This document shows, piece after piece, positions 34,710 through 46,188 of a DNA stretch of 64,000 bases. The translations under genes and the position numbers were made by a program. This DNA is from Mytilisepta virgata. Taxonomy: Eukaryota; Mollusca; Bivalvia; Mytilida; Mytilidae. Positions within the stretch are counted from its first letter, which is position 1; each line of letters opens with the position of its first letter. Under the pieces are notes generated by a model. The model was not told the DNA's origin. It searched no databases and was given only the letters and a program-made list of their open reading frames with translations. Location of the stretch: the NCBI GenBank assembly GCA_028015205.1, contig CM051516.1, positions 31,200,230 to 31,264,229 of the forward strand, written 5' to 3'.

Positions 34710-35583
34710 GCTTTCGAGACGTTTCGGCCATAAACCAGTTCGTCCATATGCCGTTTCGTCCATAGACCGATTCGGCCATAGTCGTTTCGGCCATACTTTT
34801 TATAATGAAATATATACTTAATAGCATCGTTGTTTCTTACGAGATGTATTCTTGGTAGGGAAGAAATAAGTTTTGAAACACTCACAATCATTGTTTTCAA
34901 CTTTATTTATTCTCTTTATATATTTATATCATCAGGTTGATAACAAGCAAATACATAATTAACAACAATTTAAAAAAAAGCGCTATAACAGGTGAGTTGC
35001 ACTATAATTATATATATAAGATATGTTCACTAAGCATCAGAATCGGAACCACTGTCATCGGAGTCTGGTAGGTCTTCTTGGTTTGGTACTGCTGGCGAGT
35101 AAGGTTACCCACAGCACGCAGGAAGTCTGATGTTCTGATGGACTTGCTGTCATACTGCCCCCACAGGGACTCCAGGCGACCTTGCATCTTCTTGTAAGTA
35201 TCACGCTGGTATCTTATCAGTTGCTGTTCCCCGACCAGTCTGTAGGTGATGTTGACAGTCTTGGCTTCCTTCTGGAATGCAGGCACTATTCTGTAGAATT
35301 GGAGTTGGGTGCGGGCTGCTTTACCATTAAAACGTCTGTGCCAGCCTACAAAAGTAATAATTGAATTAATACAACATACTTCACAGGAAATATGATTTGT
35401 TCAACCTTCAAAATTATTATACAGTGATTGTAATTTAACCCAGCGATATTTGTTAGATTCCGTATAAATATTCCATGGCCGAATCGACTTTAATTCTATG
35501 GCCGAACTGGTAGTATGGCCGAAACGACTATGGACGAAACGACTATGGCCGAACTGGTAGTATGGCCGAAATGACTTGTTTCC
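34710..35583 (-). mobile_element. Small Mutator-like (MULE) element with exact 9-bp duplication
   Basis: ACAGACATG is present on both sides (34701-34709 and 35584-35592); a 9-bp duplication is characteristic of Mutator-like elements. Inverted termini contain repeated TTTCGGCCATA / TATGGCCGAAA words (about 34716-34800 and 35470-35575). Inside, on the minus strand, is a C-terminal exon of a MULE-type transposase (35345-35030). At 874 bp it is an internally deleted, non-autonomous copy. Confidence 0.75.
35030..35345 (-). pseudogene. C-terminal exon of a MULE-type transposase
   Basis: On the minus strand, after an acceptor TTACTTTTGTAG, the frame begins GWHRRFNGKAA and continues with EAKTVNITYRLVGEQQLIR and RYQRDTYKKMQGRLESLW. 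GWH-x-R followed by a basic helical region is what I know from the C-terminus of FLYWCH/MULE-type transposases. The frame shifts near 35100; in the neighbouring frame an acidic tail LPDSDDSGSDSDA ends at TAG (35030-35032), the likely original C-terminus. The catalytic domain is absent. Codon use is less AT-rich than the surroundings, which supports a coding origin. It sits between the TATGGCCGAAA-type termini, as expected for an internally deleted element. Confidence 0.6.
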
Positions 35584-35592
35584 ACAGACATG

Positions 35593-36980
35593 CGCAGTAA
35601 AGTTGAGTAGTAGAACCTTCAGCTCAGATACACTGTGTTGCGAAAATATACGTTTTAAAAAATCACTGTATATTTTGAAACCAAAGCAATACATATGCTG
35701 TCAATTTAAAAAAAAATCAGTCACCTACCCACAGGAACATTATTATATAATAGACACTTTTTCCGCAGAGCTCGTTAACTTTCATAATTGATATATTTCC
35801 TTGTAAATAATACTGTTAATAAAAAGAATTCAATACCAAAACCTATTTTGCAATACATTGTACAAACAAAAAGCATTGAAATAATCATCAGCAATGTTTG
35901 TACAAATAAAAGTCAAATGCTAGCAACCTAACCCTACCAGTGCTATGCACTTTGATTAATCCAGAGACATTAAACTTGGCATAGCAGTTTGTATATAAAT
36001 TTGACATGTGCACTCCATATTATGGATACATTTGAAACATCTGTCTTCATCTGTTTGTGTATATATTGGACACATTCAATTCCCATTATGGATACATTGG
36101 GAAAACTTTTGCAGAATTCCCAGTTGCTTTACATTTACACTCCTTAGCCATTGTTAAGTAATTTAACCCGGTCATTTGATTCTTTGCCCCATTTTTATGT
36201 CAATCCATGAAATTGGTTTGGGAAAAATCGATTCCATTGTATTAATAAATACATACCCGAAGTAATAATTATGGATTTTTTTTAGAGCCTTTGAAAGTAA
36301 AAAGAAAGTTTGTTCTGCCGTTATCACATAAATACTGTTTAAAAAGTAAATAGAACACAAATAATGGCATTGGTAAGCATATAATTTCTGACCTAATGCA
36401 TTCACCATAGCAAAACACAAAAAACAAAGGTTTCTGTAAAAATTTCTGTTTTCCTTGAATTTCCAAAAAAATTGGTTCAATGATTTTTTTTTTTTGAATT
36501 TGACATATGATAGTCCAAACAATGTGCTTTCAAATAATAAACAGAAATATATGGGTCACCAGACTATTTTAGGAACTATACACATGTTTGTTACCCCACA
36601 GAAACAGAAATAAATGGCATTTTTCTGTTTGTATTTATAATTATGTACAGAATGTGGCATATATGGTGATTTTTTTCTTAAACATGCATAATTTTTATTG
36701 GATATTTATAATGTGAGAATCAAATAAAAGATATTTTATATTTCTGTCGACATTCGGTTACCATGGAAACAGGTGAGAAGCGTGAAAATCCAGATTTACA
36801 CATATATGACTATTAACAAATACCATGATTTCAGAGGTTACAACAAAGTAACTCTGTAAATGTAAACAATTCACAATAATGTGGGTTGTAAAAACTAGAA
36901 ATCTGTACTGTCGGAATCGACAGTGATCACCGCACCCCCTGTAAGTATTTGGGCCACTTCCTATAGTCAAAAATATAAAA
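35593..36980. other. Intron, no feature recognised
   Basis: AT-rich; open frames on the minus strand (for example 36172-36522) are low-complexity. A small hairpin CTGTCGGAATCGACAG lies near 36908. Confidence 0.45.
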
Positions 36981-36984
36981 CCTT

Positions 36985-37470
36985 ACTCCCATCCTAAAAT
37001 AGTATGCAACCATTCTATAATAAAGAAATTAAATCAATAAACCTAAAGAAAAATGAAAAAACCCTAGTTCACAAGCTTAAACTGACAATTTTTGACATTT
37101 GACCTGATTGAGCCCCCTGTTTAAAAATCGATATTCTTAATCCATATTGTGCAATAATATATAGTGTAGGACAATACTATATATAAGCAAAATGAAAGAA
37201 AATTTAGTCCCAAGCTTAAATTTAAAAATTGAAAATTTCGACACCTGTTGACCCCAACTTTTAAAAATTAAAGTTCTATAACCTTATTGCACATTTGCAT
37301 ATGGTGTTTGACAATAGTACATAGAAATTAAATGCATAAATTGAAAAACAAAAGACGACTTTACATCACAGTGAAGCTTAAATTGATAGTTTTTCAAAAT
37401 TCGACCCGTCTGGGCCCACATTTTAGAAAATAAAAATTCTAAAACCTTAGTGCGCATCTGTATATGGCCT
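36985..37470. repeat. Tandem repeat, ~165 bp period, three units
   Basis: AAGCTTAAA followed by TTTTTGACATTTGACC, AAATTTCGACACCTG or AAAATTCGACCCGTC marks units near 37073, 37213 and 37375, each ending in CCTTA/ATTGCxCAT-type text. Confidence 0.55.
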
Positions 37471-37639
37471 TTGTCACCAACACTGTACGCAACGTCTTTA
37501 AATCACAATAATTTTTAGTTGAATTTATGTCTTCAGCTAAACTTGTGGAGCATTAGGCTTCACCCATAAAAAGTCGTGGTTGTTGAGGACAGTTATCTCA
37601 AACTCTGCATAATATTGATTCATGTCTCCCCCTTTACAG

Positions 37640-38150
37640 GGTGGATGAACTGAAACAGAATTGATGCATGCCAGGTGTAGTTGTGCACTACATACCATGT
37701 ATTTCTTTGGGGATCGGATTGATTTTAGGGGTTTCCTGTCTCAAAACATTGACTTTGCCATATTTACATGCCTGAAAGTTTTCTGGAGTTTGCTGGATAT
37801 CCGGATTTTGACAATTTTTGTCTCTATATTCCATTATAAGATATTGGATCTTCCCAATTTCTGGTCTGTGGCACCTTCTGTACTTTCAGCCATGTATTTA
37901 CATATAGAGGATTTTGTGAATGCAGAATCTAATGCATACCCGGTGTAGATGTGCACTACATAAACTTTTTTGGATCTGACTGATTTTTTTTATCCCTGTA
38001 CCAAAATAATATATATGGACTTCAATATTTTTACATATGCAGAAGTTTGTGCAATACATAAAGGTTTTTCTAATTGGATTGATTTTTGGGGTTTCCAAAG
38101 CCTCTTCCATTGGATGAAGAATGATGACCGGATGAAAGGAAATAGACATT
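37640..38150. repeat. Degenerate tandem repeat, two to three units
   Basis: GTGTAG(A/T)TGTGCACTACATA occurs near 37674 and 37940, and GGATTGATTTTxGGGGTTTCC near 37715 and 38077. Open frames in it are by-products. Confidence 0.5.
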
Positions 38151-39550
38151 AGTGCATCAAAAAACAAACTTTAATTGTGTTGCTTTTTGTTATAACACTG
38201 TTAACACTTTTACCTATGTATTATGCCAGCAACCCTTCATGGTTAAAAAGTGCATTAATAAAGTTATTAAAAATGTAGATTATTTTTTTTACATATTAAA
38301 CATCTGCCTTATGTATTGCACTATGATTAGACCTTTTAGGCTTAGCTGCGTTGTATTGGTCTGGAGCTTGCGTATAGGCGACTTAGGAATACAAACATAC
38401 GACGTTACAATTTTATGTGAAAGTGTGTGTTTGTCTTCCCCCACCTTACCCCCATTCCCCCATCTGAGACTCCTTCTGAATGACTTAAGGATGCTCGCTT
38501 GTCATGTTTTGGTCTTTTTGTCAGATTTTCGGAATCCTCGAGTTTTATCCATTTCTTAAACATGAATTTTTTTGCCCACGAACCCCCACTTTTTCTTTTA
38601 TAATTCAATCATATATACCTTAAAATGGTATTTGACAAAATTTTATGAAATCCTTTTTATTTTTTCATACATTTTTGAGAGACTGAAGTTGCAATGCAAA
38701 GACAATGAAAAATCCAAAGAAAACCTATTTCCTGCAAATTTTCAAGGCTTTATAGCTCTTAAATGAGCACATGAACCTATATTTTTTTGTTGCTTATTTG
38801 TTTACTATTTATATGGTCTCTCAAATTAAAACACCTATTTCAAATCCTATTTATTTCCTATTAGACCAGCGATCATCCTTAAGACTTAAGACGTTCTTCT
38901 TATTACCGGTAATATGATGATACTATATGTTCTTAATCATGTAGAGAGAATTCACTTTCATGAAGATATGCAGTTCTATTTTTGTAGCGTATGCGAGTTC
39001 TAATTTACTAGGGTTTACATGTTTTTTTTTATAAAGAAAAGATTAAATTAAGGTATCTGTCTACAATCGATACGGGAATTAAAAATATTGAACAACATGG
39101 TTATAGGCAGAGCCATGTACTGTTCTACAGACATATTATTCCCACTTGAACAATTATATGTAGAATATTCAATGAAAAATCTTAGAAAAAAATTTCATTT
39201 TTGTTTTCTTGGGAAAAAAAATCTGCTTTGCTTGAAATGTGAAAAAAATTTTTTTTTCTCCAGACCTGAAAAAGATATTATCAAGCACAAATTCCCCCCC
39301 CCCCCCTTTCCAGTAATAATATGGTTGGTGTGTTAAGAAGTCAGGAATTGTATATCTCCTCTCTTTCAACCCTTCCCAACCCTCTGACCAGCCTTTGAAT
39401 GACTGAGCACGATTTATGGTATATCGCACAGGCACATGGAGCATTATCATTTTTTCCCATCATTTATAGCATAGACCAAATGTCCAAATTCCATCGACTG
39501 ACACAGCATATGGGGAATGGATTTAGAATCCTGCATTCCACCTTTTTAGC
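38151..39550. other. Intron, no gene recognised
   Basis: AT-rich with a C tract near 39296-39307. Small open frames have no recognisable motifs. Confidence 0.4.
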
Positions 39551-39552
39551 AT

Positions 39553-41353
39553 CACTTGGTGTCCGTCGTACGTCGTCCTGCGTAAAATTTCATTTAAAGA
39601 TCTCCCCGATATACTATGAAATGGCTATTGTGACTAAAAATAGAAAAAAAGGGGATGACCTTAAAAAATCTTCTATGTAACTACATAGCAATTGGAACCC
39701 GACTTGGCAGCAATGGTCTTCAGATGGTCCTCTTTTAGAATTTTGTCCGATGACCCGAACGATCAACCATGATGGCCACCACAGCCGAACATAGTTTAAC
39801 ATAGGACCTTATGGGAAATTCATTAAAAAATCTTCTCTGAAACAACTGAGCCAATTGGAACCAGACTTGGCAACATTCATTCTTAGATGGTCCTCTTTCA
39901 GAATTGTGTCCGATGACCTTGAAGATCAACAAAGACACAGCCGAACTTTCTTCAACATTGGGTCCTATTGGAAATTCATTTAAAAATCTTCTTGTCTGAA
40001 ACAATTGGGCCAATCGGAACAAGACTTGGCAGCAATTGTCCTTAGGTGGTCCTCTTTCAGAAATGTGTCCGAAGATCTGGGTACTGTCAACCAAGATGGT
40101 TGCCACAGCCGTACATAGTTTAACATAGGACCCCATGGGATATTCATTAAAAAAATTCTTAGCTGAAACTACCAAGCTAATTGGAACCAGACTTGGCAGC
40201 AATGGTCCTAAGATGGTCCTCTGTGAGAATTGTGTCCGATGACCCAGAATGTCAACCAATATGGCCGCAAGAGCCAAAATTAGTTTAACATAGAACCCTA
40301 TGTGAAAATTCATTAAAAATCTTCTTGTCTGAAAACACTAAGCCAGTTGGAACCAAACTTTACAGAAATGGTTCATAGGTGGTCCTCTTTCAGAATTGAT
40401 GACCCAGAATGCCAACAAAGATTGCTGCCACAGCCAAAATTAGTTTAACATAGGACACTATGGGAAAATTCATTAAAAATCTTATTGTCTGAAAACACTA
40501 AGCCAATTGGAACCAAACTTTACAGAAATGGTTCATAGGTGGTCCTCTTTCAGAATTGTGTCTAATGACCCGGAATGCCAACAAAGATTGCTGCCACAGC
40601 TGAACTTAGTTTAACATTGTACACTATGGGAAAATTCATTAAAAATCTTCTTGTCTGAAAACACTAAACCAATTGGAACCAAACTTTACAGAAATGGTTA
40701 ATAGGTGGTCCTCTTTTAGAATTGTGTCTGATGACCCAGAATGCCAACAAAGATTGCTGCTACAGCTGAACTTAGTTTAACACAGGACACTATGGGAAAA
40801 TTCCTGAAAATTATCTTCTTGTCTGAAACGACTGTGTCAATTGTAACCAGAATTGGCAGCAATGGTTCTAAGATGGTCCTCTTTCAGAATTGTGACCGAT
40901 GACCTAGACTGTCAACCAAGATGGCCGCCACAGCCTAACATAGTTTAACATTGGACCCTGTGGAAAATTTATTAAAAAATATTTTTGTTTGAAACTACTG
41001 AGCCAATTGGAACCAAACTTACCAGCAATGGTCCTAGATGTTCCTCTGTCGGAATTGTAACCGCTGACCTGGCCTGCCAATCAACAGAGCCACCAAAGCT
41101 TAACATAGTTTAACGTAGGACCCTATGGGAAAATTTAATTTGCAGATCATCATATCTTAATCTTGGCCATTTGGAACCAGACTAATGACAACAACAGTCC
41201 TTTTAGAAATGTGTTTGATAACCTTGAATGTCAACTAAGATGGGCACCACAGCCTAACTTGTTTAATATTGTATCTGTGGGGAAACCAGCCAAGCTAACC
41301 GCTTAAATTAAGTTAAATCCGGGTGAGCAATACAGGCTCTTGAGAGCCTCTAG
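39553..41353 (+). mobile_element. Family A tandem-core element, near full length
   Basis: The 5' remnant CACTTGGTGTCCGTCG with further GTCG words is followed by about ten units of ~165 bp. Three adjacent units (about 40310-40800) are almost identical, indicating recent amplification. The 3' end is ideal: AGGCTCTTGAGAGCCT (7-bp hairpin), CTAG at 41350-41353, then T. A 192-residue minus-strand frame (39735-40313) exists only because the unit length is near a multiple of three. Confidence 0.75.
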
Positions 41354-41773
41354 TTCCTCCTCCCTTTTTTTTCTCTACAACACCCTACAATTTAAACCTT
41401 CATTCTGAATTTTTTCTTATTGTTTCAGTTATGCTATAATGTGATATTGCATTTATTTCTCTTCATAAAATGATGAAATGTAAAAGAAATTTAACAATGA
41501 AAGTTGTCGAGTGTTGCAGCGAAAAGGGGTATAGGCAGAGGAAAAAGAGAACGCAACACATATCTGCTTATGGTAAATCGTCGATACCTGGAAATAAGTG
41601 TGAATGAAAACGGCCCGCATTGTTCTTAATAGAGCAATCCAAGAAATACACTAAAAGCTCAAGAAACAAAGAAATAAATAGACACACATCTGTAACGGGC
41701 TTCCCTTGATTAATATAGAAGTTATAGAACCGTAACACGTTTATAACCACCCTCCATTAGCTGCGCTAGTGGA

Positions 41774-41850
41774 GTACTCCTTTAGCTCAGTTGGTAGAGC
41801 GGTGGACTACTGAACCAAAGGTTCCGGGTTCGATCCCCGGTTGGTGCGGT
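41774..41850 (+). repeat. tRNA-like sequence, probable SINE head or tRNA pseudogene
   Basis: TTTAGCTCAGTTGGTAGAGC is an intact D arm / A box, and CCGGGTTCGATCCCCGG an intact T arm / B box. The anticodon stem does not pair well and the acceptor arms (CTCCTT versus TTGGTGC) do not match, so a working tRNA is unlikely. Confidence 0.6.
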
Positions 41851-41953
41851 AGGTAATTTTGGGAGACAAATCATGCTCTACTGTTACACATCCCCAATGT
41901 CCGAATGTCCAAAAATATTTACCTACACACATCAGAACCATTTCAGATTTTAA

Positions 41954-42473
41954 TTTTTAGCTCACCTGGTGTGTCCGATGACCTGGACTGTCAACCAAGA
42001 TGGCCGCCACAACCGAACTTAGTTTAACATAGGGCCCTATAGGAAAATTCATTGAAAAATCTTCTTGTCTGAAACAACTTGACATATTGGAGCCAGACTC
42101 GGCAGCATTGGTCCTTAGGAGGTCCTCTTTCAGAAATGTGTCTGATCACATGGATTGTCAACCAAGATGGCTGCCACACCGAATTTTCTTAAATATTGGA
42201 CCCTATAGGAAAATTCATTTAAAAATCTTCTTGTGTGAAACCGCTTAGCCAGTTGGAACAAGACTTAGCAGAATGGTCCTTAGATGGTTCTCTTTTAGAA
42301 ATATATGCGTTGACCTGGACTGTCAGCCGAGATGACTGCCACTGCTGAAATTAGTTTAACATAGAATCCTATAGAAAAACCAGCCAGATTGACTGCAACA
42401 CTTAAATTTTTAGGTCTGCTCAAGGTGAAAAGTTAAATCCAGGTGAGTGATACAGACTCTTGAGAGCCTCTAG
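41954..42473 (+). mobile_element. Family A tandem-core element, short complete copy
   Basis: Begins TTTTTAGCTCACCTGG, has about three units including the uninterrupted TTAGATGGTTCTCTTTTAGA that serves as the empty-site reference for the gypsy-like insertion, and ends ACTCTTGAGAGCCT, CTAG, T. It is useful as a size-minimal copy of the family. Confidence 0.7.
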
Positions 42474-42957
42474 TTAACTATAACGCAGTTGTAGCTGTAT
42501 TGTTTAATCGACAGGATTACGTAAATTTATATTATTAGGGATAAAAGTCATAAAACTTTCTTTTATCGAATGCAATATAATCCAGGAAGTAATAAATTTA
42601 TGGAAAGTTTATGACCGAAACAGTTCAAAATAGAGCCTGGTGTCTGACCGGAAGTTGAGACGAATGACGAAACATGGAAACATGTCGAATTGAGAACGTT
42701 TGAGTTAACTCATCGATAATTCAAGGATTTAAAGAAACATGTCAACCTACATTCGTGAAATTCTCAGACAACACATTTATCCTCAATCAGTCAAATTTTT
42801 ATTTGAATTGTGTATATTGCAGTTGTTACGTGATGAAGGCCCACAGAAATCGAATCCTCAATTTTAGAAGAATAGGATCTACTTATTTTGCATTGTTTTG
42901 TAGCATTCATCTTGTTTCTAATAAAAAATATTTAAAATAATTTTCCTTATTTTTCAG
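42474..42957. other. Intron, no feature recognised
   Basis: Unstructured AT-rich DNA leading to the polypyrimidine tract and acceptor TTTTTCAG of the next exon. Confidence 0.45.
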
Positions 42958-43086
42958 AGTTAGAGAAATATGGGAGCAGGTGTGTAGCAGATTATGCATG
43001 CTCTTTTACACTGAATTGTATCACTGGTATTTGCATCTGCTCATCTATAAATTATTTAGATCCTGCCCAGACACTGTGCTTGAGAA
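42958..43086 (+). CDS. EB-like cysteine module exon 1 (129 nt)
   Basis: Internal exon between the acceptor CTTATTTTTCAG and the donor GTAAGT, 43 codons, phase 1 to phase 1. The product is LEKYGSRCVADYACSF continuing to CITGICIC and a final cysteine: C-x5-C-x5-C-x4-C-x-C-x12-C. A GxCxC core after two spaced cysteines is typical of EB modules, small extracellular disulfide domains. The same C-x5-C-x4-C-x-C spacing occurs in the exon at 57763-57903. Shared phase with the EGF exons suggests the same gene; the assignment to EB rather than degenerate EGF is tentative. Confidence 0.65.
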
Positions 43087-43936
43087 GTAAGTTTGCATTC
43101 TTGACTATTTAAATTTTATTTTCATGGTCTAAATATAATTTTCTTATTCAATTCAAATGCAGAATTGCATAATATAAAAAGTTGTAACCCTCTGTGATAT
43201 TATTGTCTCATTAGGAAAGAATATTTCACACATCTGATTATGTCGTGTTCAGAGAACCCTGTATTGCATCGATAGACAGATTTCCATGGGTAATATGCTT
43301 GCATGTTACTTGTAAATGTACCTTATTTGAATTTTTAATATCCAAAATATATACTGTGAATTCTTGGTCTTTCAATTTTCGTTGTTTTTATCGATCTTGG
43401 GTTCAAGTTCGACAGTTCTGGAAAATTTATTGTTCAGAGCTTTAACAATAGGAAAGTTTTTACAGGTATCTGATTACTAAATATGATGAATAGTGTACTC
43501 TTTAATAAAAAATGCACATGTATATGTACTTGTGCATTTGATAGATAAAAACATCCAATTACTGTTTTATTTTTTACTCATATTTTATTATATTTTATTA
43601 TATACATGTATTTATTATTTCAACTTTATATTCATTCAGTATAAACAATTACAAACAAAGGTGTCCTCTACACTCGAAAGAAATGTTTTGAAAATTTGAG
43701 TCCCTGGTTGTCTCATCTGCGATGAATGCCGCTGAGGGTGAGATACAGGAATTCTTTTACTGGTTTTTATGGTAAAGGTGACAGCGTTAACCGTCGGATA
43801 TCTTAGGAACTATCATCTTAGGCTAACCAAATAGTGTATAATGTGCCAGTTGCTTTTGGGCTAAGCATGACAGCCTGTTATTTTTGCCTGATCGGGAACT
43901 CATTTTCATGCTCCAGTTTTCATGTTTAAGGTTTTT
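43087..43936. other. Intron, no gene recognised
   Basis: AT-rich intron; nothing recognisable before the repeat fragment at 43937. Confidence 0.4.
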
Positions 43937-44110
43937 AGCTCAGTGGGCCAAATGGCCATGTGACCTAATGCCATCACTTGGCGTCCGCCGTCGTCATCGT
44001 CGTTCGTCTTTTGAAAATCTCATCTGAAACCACTTGGCCAATTAGAACAGGTCCTCTTTCAGAATTGTATCCGATGACCCCGATAAAAACAAAAATGCTT
44101 GATGAACGTG
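43937..44110 (+). mobile_element. Family A 5'-end fragment
   Basis: Contains TTTAGCTCAGTGGGCCAAA, a GGCC...GGCC hairpin, GCCATCACTTGGCGTCCGCC and a GTCGTC-rich stretch, then part of one unit (ACCACTTGGCCAATTAGAAC). The rest of the element is missing. It documents the family's 5' terminus. Confidence 0.6.
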
Positions 44111-44999
44111 TTTTCCTCTGAGCGGGTGTAATAATAGGTTCAATCACGGACCGACATCGAGAAAAAACACGGATATCAGTACAGACTATACCGAGACAGA
44201 AGCCGTCTTAGTTTATAAGACATACATGACATAATGAAGAAAGAATTTAATTATTCCGATTTTGCAAGTATTTATGTTTGTTTTCCTTTCTACTGCACGT
44301 GTATATTGATTATTATAGAGATTTCAGAGAAGATACAAAATTAACAGAGATTTACTAAGAAAGTTCTATATTAACTATAGTAAACTATAGTTTTAGAATG
44401 GCAAGACTTCTCCCAGTAAAAGACCAAAAAGTTCCTATGACTGCCATTGAATGATTTATTAGCATTATTGGGAGAATCATATAACATTGTACAAGACATC
44501 CAATTTATCCTTGAATTTTATATATTTTAAGTAAACTTTTTCATTAAAATTACTGAGCAGACGAAAGTTGGAAGTCCTATTTATTTGACAATTTGAGAGA
44601 TAGCAGTATAGTATATAAGATATATTCTATATGCAATCATTTTTCTAAATCAGAAAAAAAATAATTTTATTTTATATACTAATATTTGGTATAACTTTTT
44701 TTCCTGAAATGATACGAACAATAACAAAAAATAATAGAGTTAACAAGAATAACGAGTTAATTAGGTGTAAAAAATGCTTTAAAGAGAGATAATTACAGGT
44801 TCACAAGAGAAATTTTATAAGATGATTTTCGGGTAAAAGTTGTACATGTACACATACAGCCATACATGTGATATCCCATGCGTTGGGCAGGACAGTCTCG
44901 CAAGTTTAAACAATCTTACGTGCGGGCAAGGATTTCTCACGCATACATCAACTAAAGTGAAAAAACTGAAATAAATACAAAACCCATTCAACTTTAAAA
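44111..44999. other. Intron, no feature recognised
   Basis: AT-rich; a small minus-strand frame (44815-45030) lacks recognisable motifs. Confidence 0.4.
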
Positions 45000-45720
45000 A
45001 CGATAAACGAAGCGGAAAATCACGGTTCAAATGTAAATTTTCTTTTTTTTTTTTTGTTTCATGATTTTTATCAAGAAGAGATCTGCTGGAACAAAATTAA
45101 TTTGAGCAAATATATATTGGATGTTTTATCACCAATGTAAATTTTTATTTTTGAAAAGCTTATAAAATATTAGAATTGAAACAGGCAAAACGTGAGAAAA
45201 ATATTTGAAAAACAAAATATACATGTACGGTCATAACACAGATTTTAAGACCAGTCCTTGTTGTAAGAATGATTCTATATATACATGTACGTTACTTATG
45301 ACAATTCATTGAGTGTGTCCCGGTGGTGTAATTGACTTGTGCGCAGTGACTCGAAGCGGAATGTCACGGTTCGAATCTCATTTTTTTCCTCATGATTTTT
45401 AAAATTTTGACATTTCTTGTTATCAATAAGAGATATGCTGGAACTTTTATTTTGAACAAAGTCATAGTTTTAAAATACAATATCATAATATATGATACGT
45501 TACACCGTATATGTGTATGTTTCATCACCAATGTTAATATTATTTTGGAAAAAGCTTATAAAATGATACAAATGAATATGTAAAAATATCACGAACCCAA
45601 AATATTCTTACGAATTAAAAAAGTTATCCTTAAAGTTGTTATTATTCTATATTGCACGATCGCACAAATCCCTAAGACGTTAATGTAAATAGCGGATAAA
45701 CGGCAATGGTTCGAAGTTCT
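45000..45720 (+). repeat. tRNA-derived repeat, two to three copies
   Basis: A B-box-like CACGGTTCGAATCTC at about 45366 is followed by AGAGATATGCTGGAAC and TTTCATCACCAATG. A second copy (about 45005-45180) has CACGGTTCAAATG and AGAGATCTGCTGGAAC. A shorter third piece with GGTTCGAAG is near 45709. The head near 45318 (CCGGTGGTGTAATTGAC) may supply an A box. It looks like a SINE family present in tandem. Confidence 0.5.
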
Positions 45721-45969
45721 TATATTTTTATACCTATGCAATGCAATCACCTTGTCCGTCCTTCTGTTCCCCCAGTCGTCCTGCGCTTCTACTTCCTGTT
45801 TAACATACGATTTATAATTTGTCAGGTTCCCCGTAATGAAATTTTTCGTAACAGATTTCTAGGCTTCTATTGAAAGGAATAAATTGATATTTGGCATATG
45901 ACTTTGGTATAGTGGTACTGTGTCTCGCCTTTCCAGGTTTCCCGCATTGTCGAGTGGAGGTATTGTTAG

Positions 45970-46184
45970 TGTAAGAGATAATTTATTCCGGCTGTGATAT
46001 TCATATATCTGTGAAATATTTTCCGACCGTCAAATGATGATCTTGTGTAAAATATGAATCAGATAATATTTTATAGCAATCTTAATTTTTATATAATGAA
46101 ATATTTTCCAACTTTATTCCGTCAGAAGTGTATTAATATACGAGTTCGGAAATAATTTCACACCGGAAAAAATAAACCGTTACA
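45970..46184. mobile_element. TGTAA inverted-terminal MITE with 4-bp duplication TTAG
   Basis: 215 bp, beginning TGTAAGAGATAATTTATTCC and ending GGAAAAAATAAACCGTTACA. TTAG lies on both sides (45966-45969 and 46185-46188). The right end is the reverse complement, with few changes, of the left end of the 7767-9142 element, so both belong to one family. Confidence 0.75.
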
Positions 46185-46188
46185 TTAG

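Noticed and set aside
39735..40313. A 192-residue minus-strand protein
   Set aside because: It is the translation of ~165-bp tandem units and repeats the same peptide with decay. It has no domain and its start varies with unit phase.
41774..41850. A functional tRNA gene
   Set aside because: The D arm and T arm are good, but the anticodon stem has only about three pairs and the acceptor halves do not pair, so it is better read as a SINE head or tRNA pseudogene.
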